A DNA stretch of 64,000 nucleotides from JALOAT01 sp041685115 (lineage in GTDB: Bacteria > Pseudomonadota > Gammaproteobacteria > Thiohalomonadales > Thiohalomonadaceae), in the NCBI GenBank assembly GCA_041685115.1, contig JAWLGK010000003.1, positions 124,001 to 188,000 of the forward strand, in the 5' to 3' direction. The notes beneath the pieces are model-generated. The model was not told the origin of the DNA. It saw only the letters and a list, made by a program, of their open reading frames with translations, and did not search any database. A program made the translations under genes and the position numbers. Below, piece by piece: positions 51,099-59,280 of this stretch. Numbering within the stretch: position 1 is the stretch's first letter; each line of letters begins with the position of its first letter.

Positions 51099-52298
51099 TT
51101 AGTCGGCCGTGCGGCTGGCGAGGGCGCAGACATTCTTGCCGAGTTCCAGTTCCGAGGCCTTGCGTTCGTCGGCGCTCGTCAGGCCGGCGTTTACGCGTTT
51201 GATCTCCACGTAACCCGGCGGGAACGTGGGGAGGCTCGCGAGGATGAAACGGGTGAACGCCGCCTCCTCGCCGGTGGCCAGCGCCAGGCCCTCGTTGCGT
51301 GTGCGAAGTTCCCCCAGCGCCGCCATGAACCGGCCCTGCGGATCGCCTTCCCGCGCCGTGCTGAAGTGGGCAGGAAGCAGCACGGTTTCACCGGGCAGGG
51401 CGAGCAGGCGTTGCAGCGACTGCTGAAACAACGGTGTCCACTGTTCCGGATGACCACCGAGATCGGGACGCGCCACCGATTCGATGAAAATGCTGTCGCC
51501 GGCAAGCAGCCAGCGCTCGTTGACGAGGAAGGCGACTTCCCCGAGCGTATGGCCCGGGATATGTATCACGCGCACCTCGGCGCGTCCGATCCGGAACTGT
51601 TGCCCGTCCCTTAGGAACTCGAATCCATAGCGTGCAGGCAGCAGATCCATGGGATGGATCGCGTCATACGGATGGAGGTGATAGTCGGTATTGGTTTGTT
51701 GCGCCAGGCCCACGCCGCCGCTCAGATGATCCGCGTGCATGTGGGTGTCGAGCACATGGGTGACGCGTGCACCGTGGCGTTGGACCGTATCGAGATAGAT
51801 GCTCACATGCCGCAGCGGATCGATCACCGCCGCGGCGCCTTCACTCACCAGTACATGGCTCAAACAGCCGCGCGCCGGTCGGCTGATCTGCAGGATACGC
51901 AGCGCCGCCTCCTCAGCCACCGATTCCACGTGGTAGTGATCGCCCCACGCGGCCATGCCGCCGTCCAGGTTGGCGGCATCACGGCCGAGCTGTCGCAGGC
52001 CTTCGGCCACGAGGTCCGAGGTATTGCCGTGGGGACAGACGACCAGGACGGGCAGACCCGTATCGAGGCGTGGCAGCAGGGTCTGCGGAGCACTTTTCAG
52101 GACCGCCTTGACCACATCCTCATCGGTGTCCAAATCAAGGAATTCGAAATAGGGCACGTTCACCGTGGGTATCGGCTCGCGGCCCTCGATGCGCCAAGCG
52201 GCGAACTCCTCCGCGGAGCGCACGTCCAGGATTTGAAACCGCGGGCCATGCAGCAGATGCTCGTAGAGCACCTCGGGACGCCAGGCGGATGTATTCAT
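51099..52298 (-). CDS. rhodanese-persulfide dioxygenase-like MBL fusion
   Basis: A 399-residue protein. Residues 1-125 are a rhodanese domain with active-site Cys88 in VLVVCPHGNTS. Residues 135-370 are an MBL domain of ETHE1/PDO type: DTHMHADHLSGG (His186, His188, Asp190, His191), IPGHTLGEV (His250) and AGDS (Asp268). Persulfide dioxygenases oxidise glutathione persulfide to sulfite, and the rhodanese would supply or use persulfide. Known fusions such as CstB or PRF usually have the MBL part first; here the rhodanese is first. The ATG overlaps the stop of the coiled-coil gene upstream. A tail of 30-40 residues has no match I recognise. Confidence 0.87.
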   Translation of the reverse strand: MNTSAWRPEVLYEHLLHGPRFQILDVRSAEEFAAWRIEGREPIPTVNVPYFEFLDLDTDEDVVKAVLKSAPQTLLPRLDTGLPVLVVCPHGNTSDLVAEGLRQLGRDAANLDGGMAAWGDHYHVESVAEEAALRILQISRPARGCLSHVLVSEGAAAVIDPLRHVSIYLDTVQRHGARVTHVLDTHMHADHLSGGVGLAQQTNTDYHLHPYDAIHPMDLLPARYGFEFLRDGQQFRIGRAEVRVIHIPGHTLGEVAFLVNERWLLAGDSIFIESVARPDLGGHPEQWTPLFQQSLQRLLALPGETVLLPAHFSTAREGDPQGRFMAALGELRTRNEGLALATGEEAAFTRFILASLPTFPPGYVEIKRVNAGLTSADERKASELELGKNVCALASRTAD

Positions 52299-52594
52299 TG
52301 GGGTGGTGGCAGTTTGGTTCCAGTGATGCGGTCGAGAAATTTGCCCAGATCGTCGAAAACGGCTTCGAGGCCGTTCCAGAGATCCATGCGTTCCCAACTT
52401 TCCGCTTCCTGAAGTTTCAATTGCGCCATGAGATCACCGGCATGACGGCGCGTTTCCGTGGCTTCCTGCCACTGCGCCTGATAGGTTTCATGCAGCTTCG
52501 GATCCGCATGCACCATCTCGTGCTCCAGCTGCGCAATCCTGGCGTCGAGGCTGTCGAGCCGCGCCTGAAGGAGCTGCATGTCACGCGTCGGCAT
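52295..52594 (-). CDS. small coiled-coil protein
   Basis: A 99-residue hydrophilic protein. Residues 5-75 show heptad spacing (LLQARLDSLDARIAQLEHEM), predicting a coiled coil, followed by a short C-terminal helix. No membrane segment or catalytic motif. It overlaps the rhodanese-MBL gene by 4 nt (ATGA), so the two are translationally coupled and may interact. Confidence 0.7.
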   Translation of the reverse strand: MPTRDMQLLQARLDSLDARIAQLEHEMVHADPKLHETYQAQWQEATETRRHAGDLMAQLKLQEAESWERMDLWNGLEAVFDDLGKFLDRITGTKLPPPQ

Positions 52595-52695
52595 GGCCGG
52601 GTTCTCGCAAGCAACGGGCTATAAGAAGTATAGGAAGACGGCGATCAATCTCTATCGCCGACGCGGATTCGTTTTATGGATGCGCGAGGTCCACC

Positions 52696-53037
52696 ATGAA
52701 CGATCAAAGACCTGCCTGGTACCGCACGCTGTCCGCCCGACATGCGGGCTACATCAGCGCGCTTGAGCAGCTCGGCGAGGCGACCCGCGCGGCGGGCCCC
52801 GTCGAGGAGAAAACCGCGCAATTACTGCAACTGGTGGCGGCCGCAGCGGTGCATTCGGAGGGCGCTGTGCACAGCCACGTGCGCCGGTCGCTCGACTGCG
52901 GTGCGAGTCCTGGCGAGATCCGTCATGCGCTGATCCTTGCGACCAGTCTCATCGGTTTTCCAACCGTCTCGGCCGCGCTGCGCTGGGCGGAAGACATCCT
53001 GGAAATCCAGCAGGATTTTCATCTCATCGGTGAATGA
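52696..53037 (+). CDS. AhpD-like (carboxymuconolactone decarboxylase family) protein
   Basis: A 113-residue all-helical protein with the CMD fold pattern: EEKTAQLLQLVAAAAVHSEGA, HVRRSLDCGASPGEIRHALILAT and FPTVSAAL. The CxxC of peroxidase-active AhpD proteins is missing (SEGAVHSHV in its place), leaving a single Cys in the LDCGAS turn. Redox activity of the classical type is therefore unlikely. GAGG precedes the ATG. Confidence 0.82.
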   Translation: MNDQRPAWYRTLSARHAGYISALEQLGEATRAAGPVEEKTAQLLQLVAAAAVHSEGAVHSHVRRSLDCGASPGEIRHALILATSLIGFPTVSAALRWAEDILEIQQDFHLIGE

Positions 53038-53145
53038 ATATTGAATAGGGAGCTTCCTCATGGCGTTCCTATACTGTGGAAGGCGCGCAGCTGGTATGGT
53101 TGATTTCCGTTCATAACGCGGGGCCATGGGCCCGGGAGGAAATCG

Positions 53146-54180
53146 ATGGACATGGTGCTGGATGCAGTCAAGGACATGCAGGCGACGATTTCGGCGCTGG
53201 TAATGCCGGGCAAGGGTATCCTGGCCGCCGACGAGAGTATTCCGACCATCACCAAGCGTTTTCAGGCCGTGGGCATTCAGTCCAACCCCGATACGCGCCG
53301 CGCCTACCGCGAGCTGCTCATCGGCACGCCGCAAATCGGCGAATACCTGTCTGGCATCATCCTCTTTGAAGAGACCCTGGATCAAAAGGCGTCCGACGGC
53401 ACGCCGCTGCCGGAACTGTGCGCCAAGCAGGGTATCGTGCCGGGCATCAAGGTCGACAAGGGGCTGGTGGAATTGCCGTTCACCAACGGCGACAAGGTGA
53501 GCCAGGGACTGGATGGTCTCGGCGAGCGCCTGGCCACGTACAAGCAGAAGGGTGCGCGCTTCGCCAAGTGGCGCTCCGTCTACAACATCGGCGCCGGTCA
53601 TCCCACCCGCCTCGCCATCGAGGCCAATGCCGAGGTGCTGGCGCGCTATGCGGCCGAATGCCAGAACCATGGCATCGTGCCCATCGTCGAGCCGGAGGTG
53701 CTCATCGACGGCGATCATTCCATCGATCAATGTGCCGAAGTGAGTGAAGTGGCCTTCCATGAAGTGTTCCATGCGCTGCATCGCCACGGTGTACGCCTGG
53801 AAATGATGGTGTTGAAACCGAACATGGTGATCGCGGGCAAGAGTCACGCGCGCAAGTCCACGCCCGAGGAAGTGGCCGACCGCACGGTCGAGGTGCTGCG
53901 TCGCACCGTACCCGGCGCCGTGCCCACCATCAACTTCCTGTCCGGCGGTCAGACCCCCGAACAGGCCAGCGCCAACCTCAACGCCATGAATGAGCGGCAT
54001 CCCAAGCTGCCCTGGAACCTCAGCTTCTCCTATGCACGCGCCTTGCAGGAACCGGTGATGCAGGCCTGGAAGGGCGACGCGAAGAACGTGGATGCGGCCC
54101 GCAAGGCCTTCTTCCATCGCGCCAAACTGAACGGTTCGGCGCAGAAGGGTCAGTACAAGGCGGCGATGGAAAAGGCCTGA
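53146..54180 (+). CDS. fbaB: class I fructose-bisphosphate aldolase
   Basis: A 344-residue Schiff-base aldolase that splits fructose-1,6-bisphosphate. GILAADESIPTITKRF, SGIILFEETLDQ, PGIKVDKG and the Schiff-base Lys224 in MVLKPNMVI resemble the animal and plant class I enzyme, not the short archaeal-type FbaB or the zinc class II enzyme. GGGAGG precedes the ATG. The gene is followed by a hairpin and then transaldolase, in a group of sugar-phosphate genes. Gene symbol given by function. Confidence 0.95.
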   Translation: MDMVLDAVKDMQATISALVMPGKGILAADESIPTITKRFQAVGIQSNPDTRRAYRELLIGTPQIGEYLSGIILFEETLDQKASDGTPLPELCAKQGIVPGIKVDKGLVELPFTNGDKVSQGLDGLGERLATYKQKGARFAKWRSVYNIGAGHPTRLAIEANAEVLARYAAECQNHGIVPIVEPEVLIDGDHSIDQCAEVSEVAFHEVFHALHRHGVRLEMMVLKPNMVIAGKSHARKSTPEEVADRTVEVLRRTVPGAVPTINFLSGGQTPEQASANLNAMNERHPKLPWNLSFSYARALQEPVMQAWKGDAKNVDAARKAFFHRAKLNGSAQKGQYKAAMEKA

Positions 54181-54214
54181 AGACAATCATCACTCAGTGT
54201 GACTCATCCGCCTC

Positions 54215-54237
54215 CCTCCGGGAAATTCACCCGGAGG
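54215..54237 (+). terminator. hairpin after the aldolase gene
   Basis: CCTCCGGG pairs with CCCGGAGG across a 7-nt AAATTCA loop, 34 bp after the stop. It resembles the CTCCC/GGGAG REP family. No T-run follows. Confidence 0.5.
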
Positions 54238-54392
54238 AGAAGGGCGGCTGAGGCTACTGTCCGGGAGACTCTGGCGCCGTTTTCAGCTCCGGCGTACGCG
54301 GCCGGTTGCTCACGTATCGGATTCCTTGGTTAAGCTTTGAATCGTTCACTGGTCGATGTGCCCGTGCAGAAAGCGAATCAGGAGGCAGGCCG

Positions 54393-55511
54393 ATGAATCC
54401 GTTGCGGCAGCTGAGCGACTATGGGCAGAGCTGGTGGATCGATAACCTCTCGCGCGACATGCTCCGCAATGGTGAGCTGGAGCGGCGCTGGCGTCAGGAC
54501 GGCCTGCGTGGCGTCACCTCCAACCCTGCCATCTTCCACAAGGCCATCGCCGCGGGTTCGGCCTACGACGAACAGATCCATCGCCTGTTCGCCGAAGGCA
54601 AGTCGGTGCACGAGGTCTACGAGGAGGTGGTCACCACCGACGTGCGCGACGCCTGCGACGTGCTGCGCCCGCTCCACGATCGCAGCGAGGGCCTGCACGG
54701 CTTCGTAAGTCTCGAGGTATCACCGCACCTGGCCTACGACGCGGGAGCCTCCATACGCGAGGCACACCATCTGCGCGCCAAGGTCGGGCGGCCCAATCTG
54801 TACATCAAGATCCCCGGCACGGAAGCCGGCATCCACGCCATCGAGGCGCTGTTGTTCGATGGCGTGTCCGTCAACATCACCCTGCTGTTCGCCATTGACG
54901 TCTACGAGGCGGTCGCCGAGGCCTACCTGCGAGCCCTGGAGCGTCGCCTCGCGGAAGGACGTTCGCTGACGGAGGTGTCGTCGGTGGCGAGTTTTTTCCT
55001 CTCGCGCATCGACAACCTGGTGGATCGGGCCCTGCATGCGAAGATCCAGACGGAAAACGGCGTCGGCGCGGAGCCCCGTCCCCAGGACCTGCTCGGCAGA
55101 ACGGCCATCGCCAACGCCAAGCTCGCCTACCAGCGTTTTCTGCACATCACCGGCAGTGACCGCTGGCGGCGGCTCGCTGAACGCGGCGCACGTCCGCAGC
55201 AGCTCGTCTGGGCGAGCACCAGTACCAAGAACCCCAAGTACAGCGATGTGATGTACGTGGAACCGCTCATCGGTCGCAATACCGTGAACACGTTGCCGGA
55301 CGTCACCCTCGCCGCGTACGCGGATCACGGCAAGGCCCGGGCCGGCACGGTGGAGGAGGGTGTCGACGAGGCGGCCGAGGTGTTTTCCGGGCTGGAACGC
55401 CTTGGCATCGATCTGGAGGGCGTGACCGATCAGTTGCAGCGCGAAGGCGTACAAAAATTCATCGAACCCTACGACGCGCTGCTCGATCTCATCGCCGCGA
55501 AACGCGGCTGA
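54393..55511 (+). CDS. tal: transaldolase
   Basis: A 372-residue TIM-barrel enzyme of the pentose phosphate pathway, transferring a three-carbon unit from sedoheptulose-7-phosphate. GVTSNPAIFHKAI, EVSPHLAYDA, Schiff-base Lys139 in LYIKIPGTEAG, SVNITLLFAI, FFLSRID and WASTSTKNP are present. Length fits the long transaldolase type. The ATG at 54393 follows CAGGAGG. The otsB fusion starts 10 bp after the stop. Confidence 0.95.
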   Translation: MNPLRQLSDYGQSWWIDNLSRDMLRNGELERRWRQDGLRGVTSNPAIFHKAIAAGSAYDEQIHRLFAEGKSVHEVYEEVVTTDVRDACDVLRPLHDRSEGLHGFVSLEVSPHLAYDAGASIREAHHLRAKVGRPNLYIKIPGTEAGIHAIEALLFDGVSVNITLLFAIDVYEAVAEAYLRALERRLAEGRSLTEVSSVASFFLSRIDNLVDRALHAKIQTENGVGAEPRPQDLLGRTAIANAKLAYQRFLHITGSDRWRRLAERGARPQQLVWASTSTKNPKYSDVMYVEPLIGRNTVNTLPDVTLAAYADHGKARAGTVEEGVDEAAEVFSGLERLGIDLEGVTDQLQREGVQKFIEPYDALLDLIAAKRG

Positions 55512-55521
55512 GTCCGCACCG

Positions 55522-57123
55522 GTGGGGCTGTCCGCAGAGGGACGGGACATCGATCGCACGCGCTTCGATGCGGTGCTGTTCCTGCTCGAAGGGGTGTTGG
55601 TGGACAGTGATGCGCTGCTTGTGTCGGTGTGGCGCCAAGCCTTCGACGAATTTCAGGCGGCCCGCCTCGCCACAGCAACAACGATGGACCCCGGCCTTCG
55701 GCAAAACGAGGCGCAAATCCCGCACGCCGCCGCTGCCACTCCGACTGCACCGTTCGATGCGGCGCGCGATTACCCCATGAAGATACGCGGTTACCCCTTC
55801 GACCTGGTGGCCGGACGCCTGCTCGCGGCCAGACAGATCACCGTACCGCCTGGCGGTGCGCGCGACCGGCCGGAAGCCTTGAGCACGTGGGGGCTGGCAC
55901 GCCGGGCCGAGCGGATTCTCGCGGCGCGGCTGCGCGCGGGTGTGGTGATACGTGATGCCGCGGTGCGGCTTGCCAAGACCTTGCACCGCTGCGGTTTCCG
56001 CGTCGGGCTGGTGAGCCGGGAGGCGCAGGCCACTGCCTTGCTGCAAGCCGCAGGGCTTTTGGGGTTGTTCGATGCGCGGGTGGATGGGCGTGATGTGCAG
56101 CGCTTTCGCCTGGGCCCCTGGCCTGCGCCCGAGCCGTGGCGTGATGCACTGCGCCGCCTCGAGGTGTCGACGCACCGCAGTGCGGCGCTGGTCAACGGCC
56201 CGGCCGAAGCGGCGGCCGCGCGGCAGGCGGGCATCGCTGCGGTGTGGGATGTGGGCGATAGGGCGGCGCTGGGTGGCGCGCCCGACGTCATCGATGCCTT
56301 CACGGTGGTGTTGCCGTCCGCCCCCGTGGGTGCGGCCGCCGCGCCGTTGCCCTCCGCCTTGGAGCACATGGAGGCCATCGTACCTGCCGGCGGGCCGGTG
56401 GCGCTGTTCCTGGATTTCGACGGCACCCTCACCGGCATCACCGGGACGCCGGGGGAGGCGATGCTGGCGGACTATGTGCGCGATATGCTGGCGGCCATCG
56501 CGCGCCGTATCCCGGTGGCGATCGTGAGCGGGCGGGATCGGGAGAATTTGCAGGCACGGGTGCAGCTGCCGATGCTGTACTACGCCGGCAGCCACGGTTT
56601 CGACATCGCCGGACCGGACGGGCTGCGCTACGAGCAGCCGGACGCGCTGGCCTGTGTCGCCAGCCTCGACGCCGCCGAGACCTACCTGCACGGCTGCCTC
56701 GACCGGGTGCCGGGCGCCCTGGTGGAACGCAAGCGCTTCGCGCTGGCGGCCCATTACCGCAAGGTGGAACCCGCGGCGGTGCCACGCGTGGAGGAGGCGG
56801 TGGCCGCGGCGCTTGCGGCACACCCTGACCTGCGGGCGAGCCGCGGCAAGAAGGTCATCGAACTCCTGCCCGCGGTGGACTGGCACAAGGGCCGGGCGGT
56901 CGACTGGCTGCTCGCCCGTATGGCACCCGCGGCTTGGCCCATTTACGTGGGCGATGATCAGACCGACGAGGCGGCGCTGGCGCTGCTCAAAGAACGCGGC
57001 AGCGGCATCGTCGTCCAGGACACGCCCGCGGCCACGGCCGCGCGGTATCGACTCGCGAGCCCGGACGAGGTGGCAAAATTCCTCGCCCTGCTCGCGGCAC
57101 GGGTAGGCGAGGCATCGTCATGA
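55522..57123 (+). CDS. otsB: trehalose-6-phosphate phosphatase with N-terminal degenerate HAD domain
   Basis: A 533-residue two-domain protein. Residues 290-530 are OtsB: FLDFDGTLTGI with catalytic Asp298 and Asp300, IVSGRDRENLQ, YYAGSHGFDI and YVGDDQTDEAAL. Residues 15-240 resemble a beta-phosphoglucomutase-like HAD domain, but the nucleophile motif reads FLLEGVL where active enzymes have FDLDGVL (Leu21 and Glu23), so this half is probably inactive. An otsA gene is not in the window. The start is close behind transaldolase, and the stop overlaps the DUF488 gene by 4 nt. Confidence 0.9.
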   Translation: MGLSAEGRDIDRTRFDAVLFLLEGVLVDSDALLVSVWRQAFDEFQAARLATATTMDPGLRQNEAQIPHAAAATPTAPFDAARDYPMKIRGYPFDLVAGRLLAARQITVPPGGARDRPEALSTWGLARRAERILAARLRAGVVIRDAAVRLAKTLHRCGFRVGLVSREAQATALLQAAGLLGLFDARVDGRDVQRFRLGPWPAPEPWRDALRRLEVSTHRSAALVNGPAEAAAARQAGIAAVWDVGDRAALGGAPDVIDAFTVVLPSAPVGAAAAPLPSALEHMEAIVPAGGPVALFLDFDGTLTGITGTPGEAMLADYVRDMLAAIARRIPVAIVSGRDRENLQARVQLPMLYYAGSHGFDIAGPDGLRYEQPDALACVASLDAAETYLHGCLDRVPGALVERKRFALAAHYRKVEPAAVPRVEEAVAAALAAHPDLRASRGKKVIELLPAVDWHKGRAVDWLLARMAPAAWPIYVGDDQTDEAALALLKERGSGIVVQDTPAATAARYRLASPDEVAKFLALLAARVGEASS

Positions 57124-57524
57124 GCAATCACGTATCCAGTGGCGGGCATCCCCGCCGTACGCATCACACCGGCAAGACGCGCATCAACGTCAAACGTGTC
57201 TACGACGGCGTGTCCGCCGCCGATGGTCGGCGCGTGCTGGTGGACCGAATCTGGCCGCGCGGCGTGCGCAAGGAGGCGCTGCAGCTGGACGATTGGCGCA
57301 AAGACCTGGCGCCCAGCCCGGGTTTGCGCGCCTGGTTCGGCCATGATCCGGACCGCTGGGAGGAGTTCCGGCGGCGCTATTTCGCCGAGCTGGATGCTCG
57401 CGCCGATGACCTCGCGGAGCTGCGCGCCCTCGTGCGCCGTGGTCCGGTTACTCTGCTGTATGCCGCGCGCGATACGGAGCACAACAACGCCGTCGCGCTG
57501 CGCGATTACCTGTCGCGCCCGTAG
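57120..57524 (+). CDS. DUF488 family protein (YeaO-like)
   Basis: A 134-residue protein with the DUF488 signature VDRIWPRGVRKEAL, WFGHDPDRWEEFRRRY and LLYAARDTEHNNAVAL. Biochemical function unknown. The ATG overlaps the otsB stop (ATGA). Repeats follow the stop. Confidence 0.9.
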   Translation: MSNHVSSGGHPRRTHHTGKTRINVKRVYDGVSAADGRRVLVDRIWPRGVRKEALQLDDWRKDLAPSPGLRAWFGHDPDRWEEFRRRYFAELDARADDLAELRALVRRGPVTLLYAARDTEHNNAVALRDYLSRP

Positions 57525-57840
57525 CAGCCCGCCCCCGCGCAAAGGCTCCCGGTTCCCAGCGTAGCGGAACCCGGGGTTCGGGGCGGGCTCGGACACGGCG
57601 GTGCCCGTCGCGCTTGAACACAGCAAGCCCCGGATTCCGCTCCGCTGCATCCGGCTACGCGCTACGGGTGGTTCTCGAACCCTTGTAGGCGCCGACACCG
57701 TCGGCGAACGCGCTTCCGCTGCTCGCCGGCATTCGCCCACGGTGTGGGCTCCTACGAGGCAACCGCGCCATCGGGGGCGGTTGCCTGATCCCGGTCGCCG
57801 GCTATGGTTTGTTCCGGACCCATTGGTTCGTGAGGCCCGC
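57525..57840. repeat. intergenic repeat cluster
   Basis: The 316-bp gap holds a CCCGGTTCC-type palindrome near 57550-57575, a reverse-orientation GTAGCCCGGATG-family copy at 57630-57662, and a REP doublet at 57685-57755 (GTAGGCGCCGACACCGTCGG ... GGTGTGGGCTCCTAC), inverted relative to the block at 14817-15106. An upstream extension of the next gene's frame through this region is an artefact of the repeats. Confidence 0.8.
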
Positions 57841-58494
57841 GTGTTTCGTTTCTTCCGGAAAAGAAAGAAACCCCGCACCGAGACGCCGCCACGGGGCGGC
57901 CTGTTTGCAGCCGCTGCGCCCGAACCGCGCGCCGGCCGCACTGCGACGACCGTGCTGGCGGCGCACCTGGCAAGCTGCGACGGCGAACCGAATAAACTGG
58001 AGCGGGAGGGTTTCGTACGCCTGTTCCGCCTCTCCCACGAGGCCCGCCCGGAACAGGTCGCGCTGTTCGCGCGCTACCACAAGGACAAGCAGGCCTTTCG
58101 GCCCTTTGCCATACAACTGCTCCAGCTGCATGGCCGGGGCAGTGCGGCGCTCGAAGACCTCGTCGAGCGTCTTTACCGGCTGGCCCTGGTCGACGGCAGT
58201 CCGACCTCGCAGGAGAGCACCTTCCTCGACGACCTGTGTGAAGTGTTCGGTCTGCCCGGCTATTGGCGGAGTGTGGATGCACTGCACGCCCGGGAGGACG
58301 ACCCCTATCGCGTGCTCGGCATCCCGCGCGACGCCAGCGACCGCGACGTGCGCACCGCCTTTCGACGCCTGACGCGGCAGTATCACCCCGACGCGGTAAT
58401 GGCCCGCGGCGGCGCACCCGACGAAGCGGCGCCTATGGCGGCCATCAACGCCGCCTACCGCCGCGTCATGCGCTGGCGTCGGGGCGGGTCGTGA
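57841..58494 (+). CDS. TerB-like plus C-terminal DnaJ domain protein
   Basis: A 217-residue protein. A basic N-terminus (FRFFRKRKKPRTE) leads to a TerB-like helical domain at about residues 40-145 (LAAHLASCDGEPNKLEREGFVRLF). The C-terminal J domain spans residues 152-217 (DPYRVLGIPRDASDRDVRTAFRRL) with His182-Pro-Asp. The order is that of DjlA, without its membrane anchor; it should recruit an Hsp70. The GTG at 57841 has GAGG 5 nt upstream and starts after the repeats. Confidence 0.87.
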   Translation: MFRFFRKRKKPRTETPPRGGLFAAAAPEPRAGRTATTVLAAHLASCDGEPNKLEREGFVRLFRLSHEARPEQVALFARYHKDKQAFRPFAIQLLQLHGRGSAALEDLVERLYRLALVDGSPTSQESTFLDDLCEVFGLPGYWRSVDALHAREDDPYRVLGIPRDASDRDVRTAFRRLTRQYHPDAVMARGGAPDEAAPMAAINAAYRRVMRWRRGGS

Positions 58495-58495
58495 C

Positions 58496-59011
58496 TCAGT
58501 CCTGTGCCGCGCGTGCGGCAGCCACCCGATTGCCGCCGTGGCTCCGGGCATGGGCGAGGGCGCCCAGGGCGCGCTGGGTGAAGGCGTCGAGCGGTTCACC
58601 CGGTGAATACTCGGTGACACCGAAGCTGCCGGAGATGAGACCACTGCCGTTGTAGCGGTATTCGGCCACCAGGCGCCGCAGTTTCACGGCGAACCCCGTG
58701 GCCTCGTGCAGGTCGAGCGCCGGCGCAAGAGCGGCGAAGCGCGGGCCGTTCCAGTGCGCCAGCACGTCGCTCACACGCACGTTGCGCTCCAGCAGGGTGG
58801 CAATACGGCGCAGCATGTCGTTGCTGCCCTCCGTACCGAGCCGGTGTGACAACTCGGGATAATTATCCAATTCGAAGATCACCAGCCCCAGTGCGCCGCC
58901 GTACCGCGTCACCCGGGCCGCGGCGGCGCGCTGCTGACGCTCGAACTCCGGCCAGGTGTAGAGGCCTGTGAGCGTATCCACTGATTGGCGAGACGTGGGT
59001 GAATGTTCCAT
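58496..59011 (-). CDS. stand-alone degenerate GGDEF-domain protein
   Basis: A 171-residue protein made of one GGDEF-type domain: DTLTGLYTWPEFERQ, LVIFELDNYPELSHRLG and GSFGVTEYSPGE match the fold. The active-site loop reads HWNGPRFAAL in place of GGDEF, and no RxxD site is seen, so cyclase activity is not expected. It might be a GTP- or c-di-GMP-binding effector. Convergent with the DnaJ gene, 1 bp apart. Confidence 0.8.
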   Translation of the reverse strand: MEHSPTSRQSVDTLTGLYTWPEFERQQRAAAARVTRYGGALGLVIFELDNYPELSHRLGTEGSNDMLRRIATLLERNVRVSDVLAHWNGPRFAALAPALDLHEATGFAVKLRRLVAEYRYNGSGLISGSFGVTEYSPGEPLDAFTQRALGALAHARSHGGNRVAAARAAQD

Positions 59012-59280
59012 GGCCTTCCCTCTGAGGGTGGAGTTTAGTCGCCGGCCAACGGAACAGCCTGGACGGTGCGGTAGTGGAAAGAGAAGTCCACGTCATCCGG
59101 CAATAGCTGGGATCCATCTTCTGCCCCGCGTTGGATCCCGGCCGGGATGAAGGACAGTCGTGCCATGCGAAGCCATATGTCGCCCGTCACGCTCCCGGGT
59201 GGGCCGGCCTACACTGCGCTCATGGCAAGCCCGTCGCGGCGCGAAAGCATGTTCCCCGGCCGCTCGCACTCGATGGCTCG
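59012..59280. other. gap with GGATCCCGGCC-type palindrome
   Basis: Near 59105-59150 a GGGATCCA ... TGGATCCC pair and GGATCCCGGCCGGGAT form a repeat-like palindrome. No gene is seen. The promoter of the fusion gene downstream could not be pinned down. Confidence 0.4.

Noticed and set aside
53041..53145. TATACT as a -10 box of the aldolase gene
   Set aside because: The nearest -35-like TTGAAT is 23 bp away, outside the usual spacing.
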